Under the pieces are notes generated by a model. That model saw only the letters and a program-made list of their open reading frames with translations. It was not told the origin of the DNA and did not search any database. The translations under genes and the position numbers were made by a program. Below are positions 8,001 through 17,197 of a stretch of 43,339 bases of DNA, one piece after another; positions within the stretch are counted from its first letter, which is position 1, and every line of letters starts with the position of its first letter. Source of the DNA: a virus; IMG/VR virus record IMGVR_UViG_3300030098_003284, positions 9,945 through 53,283 of that record. One strand, 5' to 3'.

Positions 8001-11000
8001 TTTTTGAGATGCGTAATAAGAAGGAGTAAATTCACCAAACAACCTAACAACATCTCTATCACCTACCCTAGACCTTACTGTAGGTTTTAGAGTTCCAAAA
8101 TCAGCACTCATAACATCCAAAGAACCATCAGGTACAATACCACCAGAAATAGCCCCATTATTCATATTATAACTTATTAAGTCTCTTTCTAATTTTCTTA
8201 ATAGGTGAGGTTCTAAAATTAAACCATTTCTTAATAAAACATTACTCATAACACTATTAATTTGAGAAGGGTCTCCAGTTTTTGCATTACTTCCTAATAC
8301 TTTTTGAGCTATAGCTGTTCTTTCTATAACATCTCCATGAACTTTATGATACATATCTTTAAAGTTATCAAGTTTTAAATCTACACCAATCCATTCTCTT
8401 ATACCTATATCATGACTCATATGAACACCAGCATTTTGACCAACCATAGGATCATGTTCTCTTGATACTGTCCTTATATTGAATGCTTCAAAAGGCACAT
8501 CAACAAAACTTTCACCAGCATTTCTACCACCTTGTTGCATATCTTTACCATCAATAGTCTTAACTTTTCTCATTAAACTTATATGGTCAAGCCAACTCGC
8601 TCCTCCAGAAAAGGCTCCAGGGTCAGTTTCTTGTGGTTCTAAATACAATTCTCTTTGCTCTTTATTTACTCCTTCTTTTAGAGTATTTATTTTATTAGAG
8701 CTTTTAAATACAAGAGCATCTACACCCCATTGTTTTAAAAGAGCCTCAACTCTGGGATCATATTTCATAGCTGTTTTTACATAATATTGCTGTATTCTAC
8801 CATAATTTTTTTGTCCTGTTTCAACATTGGCCCAGCTAATAGTAGGTTTTATTCCACCTGATTTAAAACCTATAATATCCCCAGTAACTTCATGAACCCT
8901 AACCATGTCTGGATTTAAACCATAATGCATCATCATAGCTAATTGAGCTTCAAATGTATTATACATTTCTCCATCAACTATAGATTTTCCAACATTTTCA
9001 GCAGCTTCCATGTTAATTTTATATTCTTTTTCATATATTTCTAACTCTTTATTTGTAATTTGTTTTTTATTATATAAGTCTCTTTTTGCATCTAACTCTT
9101 TTTTGAAGTCATGTTTTGCTCTATCTGTAGCTGAAAAAATATTATCAACTTTTCTACCATTAACTATTATATCACCTTCATCATTTACAGATGCAATTTT
9201 CATACCTTTTTTCTTTTTAGGGTCAAACCAATCAGACATTTTACCTATAACATTACCGTTACGATCTAATATATCTCTGTTCCAAGCCTTTTGATGTAGT
9301 GGAGATTCAGATTTAGAATACATTATACCTGATTTGATTCTATTTTCAACAGTTGGAATTATACCAGATTTAGGTTCATTCATCTTATCATACTTAGCAA
9401 CCTTTTTAATAACATCAGCATCTAAATTTACACCTTCACCAGATAATATTTGTTTGATATAACCTGGATGATTAAGTAAAGCTCTAGTTAGCTTTATAGC
9501 TTCCATCTGATCATTAGGTGTCATAAGGTCTTTATTAGCTAACCTTTTAACTAACTCGTAGGCTGCTCTATGTTCAGGTGTATTTTTATTTAAATCACCA
9601 TCATACACAGCCTTTAACATCTTATAAAGTTGTCCACCTTGAGTAACTCCGCTCTCAGGTCTAAAGTTTAAAGCTATAGACTCAGCAAGACCTCCAGCTT
9701 TATCTACTCTTATAATTAAATTAGTGCTCTCATTTAAAGGAACAGCCATATATTTTCTGTCTTGTAAAGAACCAAGTTTTGTATTTTGATTTTGTATTAA
9801 GGTAGTATTGTTATTTCTATATGCCTCTGCTTTACCTTTTTCATGAACTATTTCCATATTACCTTTAGATAAAGCATTATTTAACATAGGTAAATCTTTA
9901 CCTGTAATATCTCTTATAACCTTACCATCTGTACCTGTTCCACTTTTTTCTAATAAAAAGATATTTTGTTGGTTTGGATCTAAATATTCTAAAATACCTG
10001 TAAATCCCCTATTTTTTGCTAAACCCACAGTCTTGTCTACCATAATCATTTTGTTGCTTTTTAGCTCCATTTTTAAGCCTTTTACAACTGTTTTAGAGAA
10101 ATGAGCCTGTGCTATTGAATGAGCATCTTCGAATATGACTGAATTACGAGGCCTTTCAGATGCAGGCATTTCTTTTACAGCTTTTTTCATAGCCAAAACT
10201 AATGGTTCTCTTACTAATTTGTTAAAATTATTAACACCTTCAGGAGTTGTAACATCTAAATCAACATATTTAGGCAAAGATTTTAAGCTATTTTCTAAAG
10301 TTTCAAACTCTCTTACCCATGCTCTATTTTGACTTTTCCACGCACTCATTTCAGCTGAATCATCTAAGTACATATCTTTTAAGACTTCTTGAACCCAACC
10401 TTTTATTTCTTTTGCTTCAATTCTATTACTTTTATCAAGTTCAAATAACTGCTCTAAACCTCTATTGCTAAATTTATATTTAGCTTTAAATTGGTTTGTG
10501 CTAAGTTTAATAGCTACATCTTGAACATCTTTTTCAGTTACATCTCTTGAAAACTTTTCTATTTCAGCAGCAATTTCATGCTTTAGAGAGCTTTCTGTAA
10601 ATGCTCTTGATTGCCTGTTTTGTTCAACTTTTTTCTGAATTAAATTTAATGCTTGTGTATAAAGTTTTATACTTGCATCATTTACATCTTGCATTTCAAG
10701 AGCAACCATAGACGTTCTTATATCTTCAGAATATTTTTCTAAAGCTCTTAACATATAAGGATCTCTTTCCTCAACAGCATTTTTAACTAACCTTTTTAGG
10801 TCTCTAACTTGATCTCTAGACACAACTAATTCTTTAATTAAATTATCATTCTTAACTAAAACTTTCTTATCTGGATCTAGTGTTCCATGTTTAATTGATT
10901 CTATTAATGACTCTATTCTATCTTGTTCTCTTGCTAAAGATTTATGAACTAACCATTGAGAATCACCTAAGAAGGAATCCATTCTAATTTTACCTATAGT

Positions 11001-14000
11001 ATGAGCTTTTCTTAATGAACCAACAAAATCACCTTTAGTTAATTCAACCATACCATCAGCTTCTGATTTAAACTCTAAAGGAAAATTAGATTTTTCTATT
11101 TTTTGAGTAAAGGTATCATAAAACTCTAAAAGTTCTTTTGCGTACTCTTTACTTATCTGTCTATTAGCTCTTAATGCAGTAATTTCTTTACTAATTATAT
11201 CATATTGAGGTATCTCTATTTTACCTAACTCCCCTTTGTTAAACTTAGGGTCTAATATTAGTTCAGCTGCAGAAGCTTTATAATCTAATTTTAAATTAAT
11301 ATTATCTAAACCTAACTTATCTATAGCTCTTTCTACTGCATAAGTTTTAAAGTTTACTATATTTTGACTCTCAACAAATAAATCCCCTGTTAAACTTACA
11401 CTAGCATCATATAGTTCTTTAGCTTCTCTTAAAGATAAAGTAGGTGCTTTTTTGTTTTTGGTTACAGCCTCTGGATTAGTAAGCCTTGCAACTTCATGTA
11501 AGTTTTTTAAATAAGATTGATACACACCAAAATTAGGGTCTGCTTCGGCCTTTTTGTCTATTTCTGGAGCTTTTTCATAAAGTATCCAGTCTCTCATTCT
11601 GGTATTAAAATCTTCAGCCATAACTGGATCGTAGTTATGCTCCTTACCATTTGTTATTAATTCATAACCATCAAACTGTTGCTTTAATCTTACAGCCCTA
11701 TCATAAGCAAGTGCCCAAGTTTTATTACTCATAATATTTACATGTTCACCACCAATCTCTCCAAAATCACCATCTACTAAAGGATTTTTAGCCCATTCCT
11801 TACCATATGTTAACTCCATTAATTTTGCAGAATGATCTAGAAATGATTGATGTATTTTAGATGCCTGTTCAGGAGTGACGTCAATTTTACCACCCTTACC
11901 TTGAACAAGCCAATTATTTTTAACAGCCATATCTTGAACATCAATAAGAGATAACTTAATATCTTGACCAAGTTTAGGAAAAGAATTTGAATCTACTATA
12001 ATTTTTGGTCCAGTAATTTTACCTGTTGCTTGATCCATTGGTTCATAATTTAACTCTAATATTCTATATACATCCTGAATATAATCTTGTTGTATTTTTT
12101 GAGGCCTTAAAGCAGCCTCTGCAACAGTTTTATCTTTCCATAAATTTAATGCTTGGGTATCACCTAATATTACTTTTTTGCCACCAAATTCAATATTTGA
12201 AACTCTACTAACAAAATCAAAAGCAGCTTCAGGTGTAAATAATAAATCTTGAGAATATTTTCCAGAATAGTTTTTATAAAGGTCCATAATTTCTTCTGCA
12301 ACAAAACCTTTATTTAAAAATTCACGAGCTGAACTTTCTGTAATTTCTCCAGATTTAACTTTTTCTGCTATAGCTTTATTGTAAGCAACTCTCATAGGTA
12401 CACCAGTTTGATTTTTGTGTGCACCAGAATTTTCTATACTACTTTTTATCTCATTAAATTCAAAAGTTGTATCAAACTCTTCATGGGTTAATCTTTGATT
12501 AAAAGTCTTTCTAGGACTACCCATATTCCAAGCAGCAGTAATTCCTTCTAATTGCTTAGCATCTTTTGCACTTATAGTTTTAACAGCAGCCATAGTCTTT
12601 TCAAATTGTCTAGCTTTAAAATTAACTAAGCCCATTAATGCATTGCCTGATTTATATTGTTTAATATTTCCTGATTCAAAGATTCTATTAAAAACCTTAC
12701 TATTAACAGGAGCATGAAAACTGTGAGGTTTTCTAGTAAACCACATAGCAGTCCATACATTAGCAGCAATTTCAGGAGCAGTTTCACCTAGAGAACCTTT
12801 TAAGTTTTCCCAATTCCACCCCATTTCATTTCCTCTTTGTATAATACTAGGAGCATTCATAGCCATTACACCTGCAGCCATTCTAGGTAATGAATGAAAT
12901 ACATCTACACCAAATTCTTTTGCCCAACCTAAATAAGCATCCCTTGTAAAAGATGTTCTTATTTCCTTTAGAAATCCTTGCATTTCCTTTAAAGATGCAC
13001 TTTCTTTTAACCACCATTCACTTCCACGATCATCCCATTTTTTAAATGCTTTTGATAATTTTTTATCAGAAATAGTATTCAAGGCATCTAAATGTTGTCT
13101 AATTTCCTTTTTGCTATAACTACTTGGTCTTTTCCAATATTTTTGTGTGTGTCCACTTAAAATTGTTCTTAATTGTTTTGAGTGACTTAAGCCTGTACCA
13201 CCTCTTACAAACTTTGCTGGTCCAATAAAAGCAAAATGATATGCATCTGTCATAGCATGATGCCACATACTCTCCATTACATCCCATCTGTCTACACTAT
13301 AATCACCTTCATATACATACTCACCATAATCGTCTCTTTTTACACCATAATATGATTGTTGCATTGAATGAGTTGCACCCTTTAAAATACCCATACCTAC
13401 ACCAATTAAAGCATCATAAGCTGCAGCAGATATAAGTGAATTAGTTTTATGACCTAATACTTTTGGAGCCATACCGCCAGTTAATTGTTTTAATCCAGGT
13501 ATCATATCTGTTAGATGACTACTTACTAAATATAGTTGTTTTTGAGCGTCTATAGGGTGATTTCTAGTAGCTATATTATAAACCTCTTTTGATAATGGTT
13601 TTAATATATTTTCATCACTAATTTTTAAAATATCACCTAAGTTTTGTGATAGTTTACCAGTAACAATTTCTTCAAAAGCTTCTCTTTGAAAACCAGCTTC
13701 TAAATTAAACCTTAAAGAATTTTCAGCAAATATATCATAAGAATCATCAGCTATATTTCTAGCAACAGTATCATCTATTTTTGCCCCAGCTTTATCTAAA
13801 CTTTCCTTTATAGTCTTTTCACCAAAAGCTTCACTAACTTCCTTGGCAGATTTTCTAACACCAAATTTAACACTATTACCATAACCTCCATGTCTTGCTA
13901 AAGGTGAAGTTTTTAATGCCTTACCTAAAACAGCACTTCCACCCTTTGTTACTCCTTTAGCAAACAGGCCACCGTAAAAGAAAGAAGGGATACTACCAAT

Positions 14001-14351
14001 AGCTTGTCCTCCTATATATCCTGCTCTACCCCATCCAGTTAATTGGTCCCAGTCACCTTCAACACCACCAACGCTTTCTGCTATAGATGCTTCCCAAGTA
14101 TCTACTTGATCTGGGTCATCAGCAAGAGCTTTACTAAACGTATCAGCAACACCAAAAGTTTCTAAAGACACAGCCTCAGCTCCACCCCATAAAAACTGAC
14201 CTAAAAAGTCTAAAGCACCATACCCTGAAGTTTTTACAGCCGCTCTAATTTCTTCTTGATCTGCTCCTAGATCTACATCTAAACCATATTGTTGGTCGTA
14301 TTGACTTTCATAAGTGTCGTATAAACTTTGTCTAAAATCTCCGTTTGCCAT
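5022..14351 (-). CDS. Giant virion protein, putative two-barrel DNA-directed RNA polymerase, 3109 aa
   Basis: This gene takes up about 21% of the window and starts at an ATG with AGGAG. Residues 2309-2318 read DADFDFDKSF, matching the position of the metal-binding DxDxD loop of the large beta-prime-type double-psi barrel (NADFDGD in bacterial RNAP, DFDID in the crAss-like virion RNAP). R2264-Q-P2266 lies 45-47 residues upstream, like the R-x-P of that barrel. A block with K1883 and K1887 (LVFKSSNKIN) and a later REHD at about 1964-1967 could belong to the beta-type barrel. The N-terminal 330 residues contain Gly/Ala-rich hydrophobic stretches (about 43-61, 105-146, 305-325) suitable for membrane contact. 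The gene sits among putative ejection proteins, which suggests packaging and injection for early transcription. No single-subunit (T7/N4) polymerase motif was found. The role is inferred from motifs. Confidence 0.75.
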   Translation of the reverse strand: MANGDFRQSLYDTYESQYDQQYGLDVDLGADQEEIRAAVKTSGYGALDFLGQFLWGGAEAVSLETFGVADTFSKALADDPDQVDTWEASIAESVGGVEGDWDQLTGWGRAGYIGGQAIGSIPSFFYGGLFAKGVTKGGSAVLGKALKTSPLARHGGYGNSVKFGVRKSAKEVSEAFGEKTIKESLDKAGAKIDDTVARNIADDSYDIFAENSLRFNLEAGFQREAFEEIVTGKLSQNLGDILKISDENILKPLSKEVYNIATRNHPIDAQKQLYLVSSHLTDMIPGLKQLTGGMAPKVLGHKTNSLISAAAYDALIGVGMGILKGATHSMQQSYYGVKRDDYGEYVYEGDYSVDRWDVMESMWHHAMTDAYHFAFIGPAKFVRGGTGLSHSKQLRTILSGHTQKYWKRPSSYSKKEIRQHLDALNTISDKKLSKAFKKWDDRGSEWWLKESASLKEMQGFLKEIRTSFTRDAYLGWAKEFGVDVFHSLPRMAAGVMAMNAPSIIQRGNEMGWNWENLKGSLGETAPEIAANVWTAMWFTRKPHSFHAPVNSKVFNRIFESGNIKQYKSGNALMGLVNFKARQFEKTMAAVKTISAKDAKQLEGITAAWNMGSPRKTFNQRLTHEEFDTTFEFNEIKSSIENSGAHKNQTGVPMRVAYNKAIAEKVKSGEITESSAREFLNKGFVAEEIMDLYKNYSGKYSQDLLFTPEAAFDFVSRVSNIEFGGKKVILGDTQALNLWKDKTVAEAALRPQKIQQDYIQDVYRILELNYEPMDQATGKITGPKIIVDSNSFPKLGQDIKLSLIDVQDMAVKNNWLVQGKGGKIDVTPEQASKIHQSFLDHSAKLMELTYGKEWAKNPLVDGDFGEIGGEHVNIMSNKTWALAYDRAVRLKQQFDGYELITNGKEHNYDPVMAEDFNTRMRDWILYEKAPEIDKKAEADPNFGVYQSYLKNLHEVARLTNPEAVTKNKKAPTLSLREAKELYDASVSLTGDLFVESQNIVNFKTYAVERAIDKLGLDNINLKLDYKASAAELILDPKFNKGELGKIEIPQYDIISKEITALRANRQISKEYAKELLEFYDTFTQKIEKSNFPLEFKSEADGMVELTKGDFVGSLRKAHTIGKIRMDSFLGDSQWLVHKSLAREQDRIESLIESIKHGTLDPDKKVLVKNDNLIKELVVSRDQVRDLKRLVKNAVEERDPYMLRALEKYSEDIRTSMVALEMQDVNDASIKLYTQALNLIQKKVEQNRQSRAFTESSLKHEIAAEIEKFSRDVTEKDVQDVAIKLSTNQFKAKYKFSNRGLEQLFELDKSNRIEAKEIKGWVQEVLKDMYLDDSAEMSAWKSQNRAWVREFETLENSLKSLPKYVDLDVTTPEGVNNFNKLVREPLVLAMKKAVKEMPASERPRNSVIFEDAHSIAQAHFSKTVVKGLKMELKSNKMIMVDKTVGLAKNRGFTGILEYLDPNQQNIFLLEKSGTGTDGKVIRDITGKDLPMLNNALSKGNMEIVHEKGKAEAYRNNNTTLIQNQNTKLGSLQDRKYMAVPLNESTNLIIRVDKAGGLAESIALNFRPESGVTQGGQLYKMLKAVYDGDLNKNTPEHRAAYELVKRLANKDLMTPNDQMEAIKLTRALLNHPGYIKQILSGEGVNLDADVIKKVAKYDKMNEPKSGIIPTVENRIKSGIMYSKSESPLHQKAWNRDILDRNGNVIGKMSDWFDPKKKKGMKIASVNDEGDIIVNGRKVDNIFSATDRAKHDFKKELDAKRDLYNKKQITNKELEIYEKEYKINMEAAENVGKSIVDGEMYNTFEAQLAMMMHYGLNPDMVRVHEVTGDIIGFKSGGIKPTISWANVETGQKNYGRIQQYYVKTAMKYDPRVEALLKQWGVDALVFKSSNKINTLKEGVNKEQRELYLEPQETDPGAFSGGASWLDHISLMRKVKTIDGKDMQQGGRNAGESFVDVPFEAFNIRTVSREHDPMVGQNAGVHMSHDIGIREWIGVDLKLDNFKDMYHKVHGDVIERTAIAQKVLGSNAKTGDPSQINSVMSNVLLRNGLILEPHLLRKLERDLISYNMNNGAISGGIVPDGSLDVMSADFGTLKPTVRSRVGDRDVVRLFGEFTPSYYASQKPFKRYGDVSNGSSSEVQNVIIQRRRYKAEDGVIREADMFVIELAGGEKFVQVEGRMIDSKGRIIDIDAYTGGQKLRSIIEVKGGEKINKAVYDKAVGKDKEMFDLKDANGDYFLSNKYKLSEVAEMLDNIKIKDTGISYALGTLNVRQPRNMMGDVVISKIAKDVTTGDWHTDKNSGNLSRMNYLDAITPQDADFDFDKSFNYTAAPGRYWTQTNKVAGFVTTQSMDKINDIFNPYGKEGFISHKLSDLLGTNISEDIIRNEAGLARGQFIKMHQTSTYLANVYRHDGVVAEQNIGNQIFQVRLNTKGKYHSTVNNISEAAKLFIDMYKNPPSKEQSEFANIKRYQNEIWFGENGIFELTWVNKNNPTDIKPVDFSSYSGGLNNPKFANVQSTIRNLVIDPINRYLKFNQGLMEDPSGITSKASLKAYHDAYSNILNLAVNGSYGSKYAVDKNVDMSSSFNHIARYFAESSAPYDVAMKGLYQTYYSSNEFRKAGNIGRSQSEYELINDYIMNNFSKADPGLDRKVYKSKIIDKALTEYVRSEADALKAISLKKTIQQLEIELQDSKNFYRGDPTTNAKANQIQGKLNRAREILAIVEESLAYKYAPKDIKENKIKGSFKPDTWTNTSNTHRVIIDASGNIKEVILAGQKNTKYLNKGDKQIENGRYFKITDPQEQLGMEILHNAFANPPIIIDKNGNHREMHYSSIKESVSQDIRKINAEIASLEKMPKQTKREKDNYYLEVERILNKHLFEIGDAAEVETYRKALIYGLLTPGVSQKMISYTSIGLHRGEKGYYYFENKNSEATMSLLTKILNGDRVGDKGFAEVMLRDIEMNKRIGYAMKKNPNLDYKLTKDAMYTADLGQTSIDLTNNPIIKDVILSPRIFEQLEATNANTRNAAKLMLDFAQGKGQIDPVRLYRASKVMEKAGISINEQFGRMENLTLSDGTLKRFGATKLRFTEFDKLTRKNLGEHGGSKISTSEWVKQMLNCYKD

Positions 14352-14358
14352 AAAACTC

Positions 14359-15519
14359 CTATTTTATTGGTCTTTTTTTATTTAATATATTCATAATTTC
14401 TTCAGTATCCATATACTCTAATAATTCATCATAGCCACTATCTTCTATTATCCCTCTTAAATCATCATACCTTTTTGATTTATCTAAAACTTCTTTGCCC
14501 GATATAGCAATCGCTTCATAATTATCTTGGTAATGTTGTTGATAATTTCTTAAAGAATCTTCAGCCTTTTTCTTGTATTCCTCCAATGGTTTTGAAGGTC
14601 CAAAATCATTTGTTAATGGATTGTATTGCCACATATCTGAATTGTACAAATCCTCACCTCCCCAAATCTCCTCAACAGCATCAAATATATGCATTGGTGA
14701 TGCAAAAACAGAAGCAAAATCATACATTACACCTTTTAATTTATCATAACCAGAAAGCTTTTCATCACCCCAAAAACTAGGTTTCAAAAAATTTGCAAGC
14801 GAACTTTGATGTATGCCATCAAGTGGTAAATTTGTTGCCTCATCAAACACTGCTAAATGTTGATCGTATAACTTTTTGTTCTCTATATATTCTTCATGCA
14901 AAGCTTCACTTTCGGTTTTTAAACTTTTGTAGTTATGAATAGTTTCGTGGTAAGCACTTTTTGGAGCTTGTAATAAATATCCATCAGGATGCATTACTTT
15001 TTCTTGTAACTCTCCTTTAGAATTAGGGGTGCTCATTAATTCAGTAAGCTCTGCTTGTAAGCTATCTAATTCGGTTATCATACCTACCATTTCTTGATCA
15101 CTATAATCCCTACTTATAGTATAACTATCCACATTTTCTTTCCCAAAGTTTTTTATTACAACCTTACCCATAAAATCTTCGTAATAATCTTGCAAATAAG
15201 ACCCCACATCAGGATGGTTAACAGAAACATCACTTATTACTGAATTTACAAGCTGTAAATTAGTCATATCCATACCTTTAAAATCTGAAAATTGTTTGTT
15301 AGTTTTAGAGTTAAGCCATTTAGAAATAGATTCATAACTACTATTCCCTTCAACAATAGGATTTATAATAAAATTATCTAAAAGTTTTTTATGGTACAAA
15401 TAAACTTCTTGCTTATTGCCATCTAAAACATCTTCGATTAAGCCACCTTTTACACCAGGATATTTTTCTTTATCAATATCAACTTCCAATAAAGAATCTT
15501 TAGGCATTTCTATGCTCAC
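14359..15519 (-). CDS. Internal virion or ejection-type protein, 386 aa
   Basis: The start is a GTG overlapping the previous stop as GTGA, with a GGGGG site upstream. The protein is acidic and mainly helical. Residues 130-225 are rich in Glu, Leu and Lys with coiled-coil character (SLQAELTELMS, then TESEALHEEYIENKKLYDQ). There are no membrane segments or catalytic motifs. The gene lies directly upstream of the giant protein in the transcript and is coupled to the 557-aa gene, so the three are made together. I infer a structural or ejected role from position. The family is not recognised. Confidence 0.7.
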   Translation of the reverse strand: MSIEMPKDSLLEVDIDKEKYPGVKGGLIEDVLDGNKQEVYLYHKKLLDNFIINPIVEGNSSYESISKWLNSKTNKQFSDFKGMDMTNLQLVNSVISDVSVNHPDVGSYLQDYYEDFMGKVVIKNFGKENVDSYTISRDYSDQEMVGMITELDSLQAELTELMSTPNSKGELQEKVMHPDGYLLQAPKSAYHETIHNYKSLKTESEALHEEYIENKKLYDQHLAVFDEATNLPLDGIHQSSLANFLKPSFWGDEKLSGYDKLKGVMYDFASVFASPMHIFDAVEEIWGGEDLYNSDMWQYNPLTNDFGPSKPLEEYKKKAEDSLRNYQQHYQDNYEAIAISGKEVLDKSKRYDDLRGIIEDSGYDELLEYMDTEEIMNILNKKRPIK

Positions 15520-17189
15520 TTAGTACCCCCATATCCACTAAAGTCAAAATCATCATCTTCATCCTCATCATCATCTAAAGTGAAAACTTTTGTTATGGTA
15601 GGATTATTACTTACAGGACTTCCAATTGTTAATCCATAGTCATTTACAAATTCATTATACCAATTTATAAAATCTTCTTCAGTATTAACAGTTGATGGAA
15701 CTCCAAATATATTCATAATAGACATCATAACGTCCATTTTAGCTGTACCTGAAGCTTCTTCATAATTTTCCATAGATTGTTTAAGATAAGCATACATTTC
15801 TCTAAAATTCATATCACTTAACTGACCATAACGAACTTGTGTTTTAGGATCTGTTAACTGCAATATTTTTTCATATTCATCAAACCATTGTTCTACTATT
15901 TCTTCCTTTTTGTCAGCTTCTGGTGTATTTACCCACCTACTAAAAGCATCATAATCTGTTGCTTTCATTAGATCAGTAGCTATTTTTGTTTTTATTTCTA
16001 AAATATTACTTGAATGTTGATTAATCTGATCATCAGATAAGTCTTCTACTCCACCCTCTTTAGTTAAACTAAGCATACTATTATAATAGTCGTCTAATTT
16101 TGTATTAACTTCACTTGTTCTTCTATAATTATACAACCTATTTCTTGCTTTATCAGCCTCTTTCTCATTAAAAAAGTGTTCATATTTTTCTATTTTTAAA
16201 TCTGTAAGCTCAGTTGTTTTTTGTTGATATTGTGAAGTAACATCACTTTTCTGAAGTTTTTCTAAAGATATATTAATAGTTCCAGACTTTTCATCAAAGT
16301 ATTCTTTTACAATCCTATCTTTAATTTCTTCCGCAGTACCTTTACCTTCTTCATAATCAGCATCAAATTTAGTATAACCAATCATATCTTTTAATGAGTC
16401 TATTGCGTTTACTGATGGAATTTGGTCTATATTTACTTTTAATATATCAGATAATACAGTTTCCATATCTGTACCTCCAACTTTAACTTCATTACCAAGT
16501 GAGTCTACATATGTTGCATCTGGGTTATTGGCTATAGCGTAAGCCCTTGTAACTTCATTTACCTGCTCATCTGTAACATCTTTACCATAAACTTCCATAC
16601 CTAATGCTATTCCAAAATCCTCAGTAAATTCTTCAGGAGTTTTCATTTCATATTTATCAATATATGATGCTAACCCTAAATCAGTAGCATCCCAACCTTC
16701 TGTATCAGTACCAAAACCTTTACCCCTATCACCTCTACCACCAGCCATAATTTGGTCAGCTCTAGCAATATCGTTATAAATAACTTCATTTAATATGTTT
16801 AATTTTTCTTTATGTTGCTCAGCTTTATCTCTATAGTAATCAGTTAAATCCGAAAGATTTTCCATTTCAGGAATAACTAAATCATTAACAACTTTATCAT
16901 TATTACTAGTTGTATAAAGATCTTGTATAAGGTCCATATTTACACCTAATTCAACAGCTTTTTGTTCAGTCTGATCTAAAAGCTTAAGAGCTTCAGTTTC
17001 TTTTTCCTTAGAAACAACATATTCTCCATGCTCAAGATTATATTGCCTTGTTTCTTTAGTAAGCTTTTCTTGGAATTGTTGATTTTCTCTAATCTTCCAC
17101 ATATCATAAGCTTTATCTTTCTTATCTTTCTCTTCAGCTCTTCTGTGTCGCATCATTTCTATAACTAATGCTGTTAATTCATTCGACAT
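15516..17189 (-). CDS. Internal virion or ejection-type protein, 557 aa
   Basis: The start ATG has AAGGAGAA before it. The first 55 residues are a charged helix (MMRHRRAEEKDKKDKAYDMW). The middle is Asp/Glu-rich and helical. The extreme C-terminus is strongly acidic (about residues 538-550, alternating D and E, then FDFSGYGGTK). There is no signal peptide or enzyme motif. It lies between a 467-aa protein with a hydrophobic patch and the GTGA-coupled 386-aa protein, in the block that leads to the giant polymerase-like protein. The acidic tail could interact with basic tails of neighbours, such as that of the 1050-aa protein. This is speculation; the family is unknown. Confidence 0.7.
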   Translation of the reverse strand: MSNELTALVIEMMRHRRAEEKDKKDKAYDMWKIRENQQFQEKLTKETRQYNLEHGEYVVSKEKETEALKLLDQTEQKAVELGVNMDLIQDLYTTSNNDKVVNDLVIPEMENLSDLTDYYRDKAEQHKEKLNILNEVIYNDIARADQIMAGGRGDRGKGFGTDTEGWDATDLGLASYIDKYEMKTPEEFTEDFGIALGMEVYGKDVTDEQVNEVTRAYAIANNPDATYVDSLGNEVKVGGTDMETVLSDILKVNIDQIPSVNAIDSLKDMIGYTKFDADYEEGKGTAEEIKDRIVKEYFDEKSGTINISLEKLQKSDVTSQYQQKTTELTDLKIEKYEHFFNEKEADKARNRLYNYRRTSEVNTKLDDYYNSMLSLTKEGGVEDLSDDQINQHSSNILEIKTKIATDLMKATDYDAFSRWVNTPEADKKEEIVEQWFDEYEKILQLTDPKTQVRYGQLSDMNFREMYAYLKQSMENYEEASGTAKMDVMMSIMNIFGVPSTVNTEEDFINWYNEFVNDYGLTIGSPVSNNPTITKVFTLDDDEDEDDDFDFSGYGGTK

Positions 17190-17197
17190 AATTCTCC

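Noticed and set aside
5022-14351. N4-like single-subunit (T7-type) virion RNA polymerase
   Set aside because: The size and place fit, but I could not find the T7-type motifs, while the DFDFD plus R-x-P pattern fits the two-barrel class.
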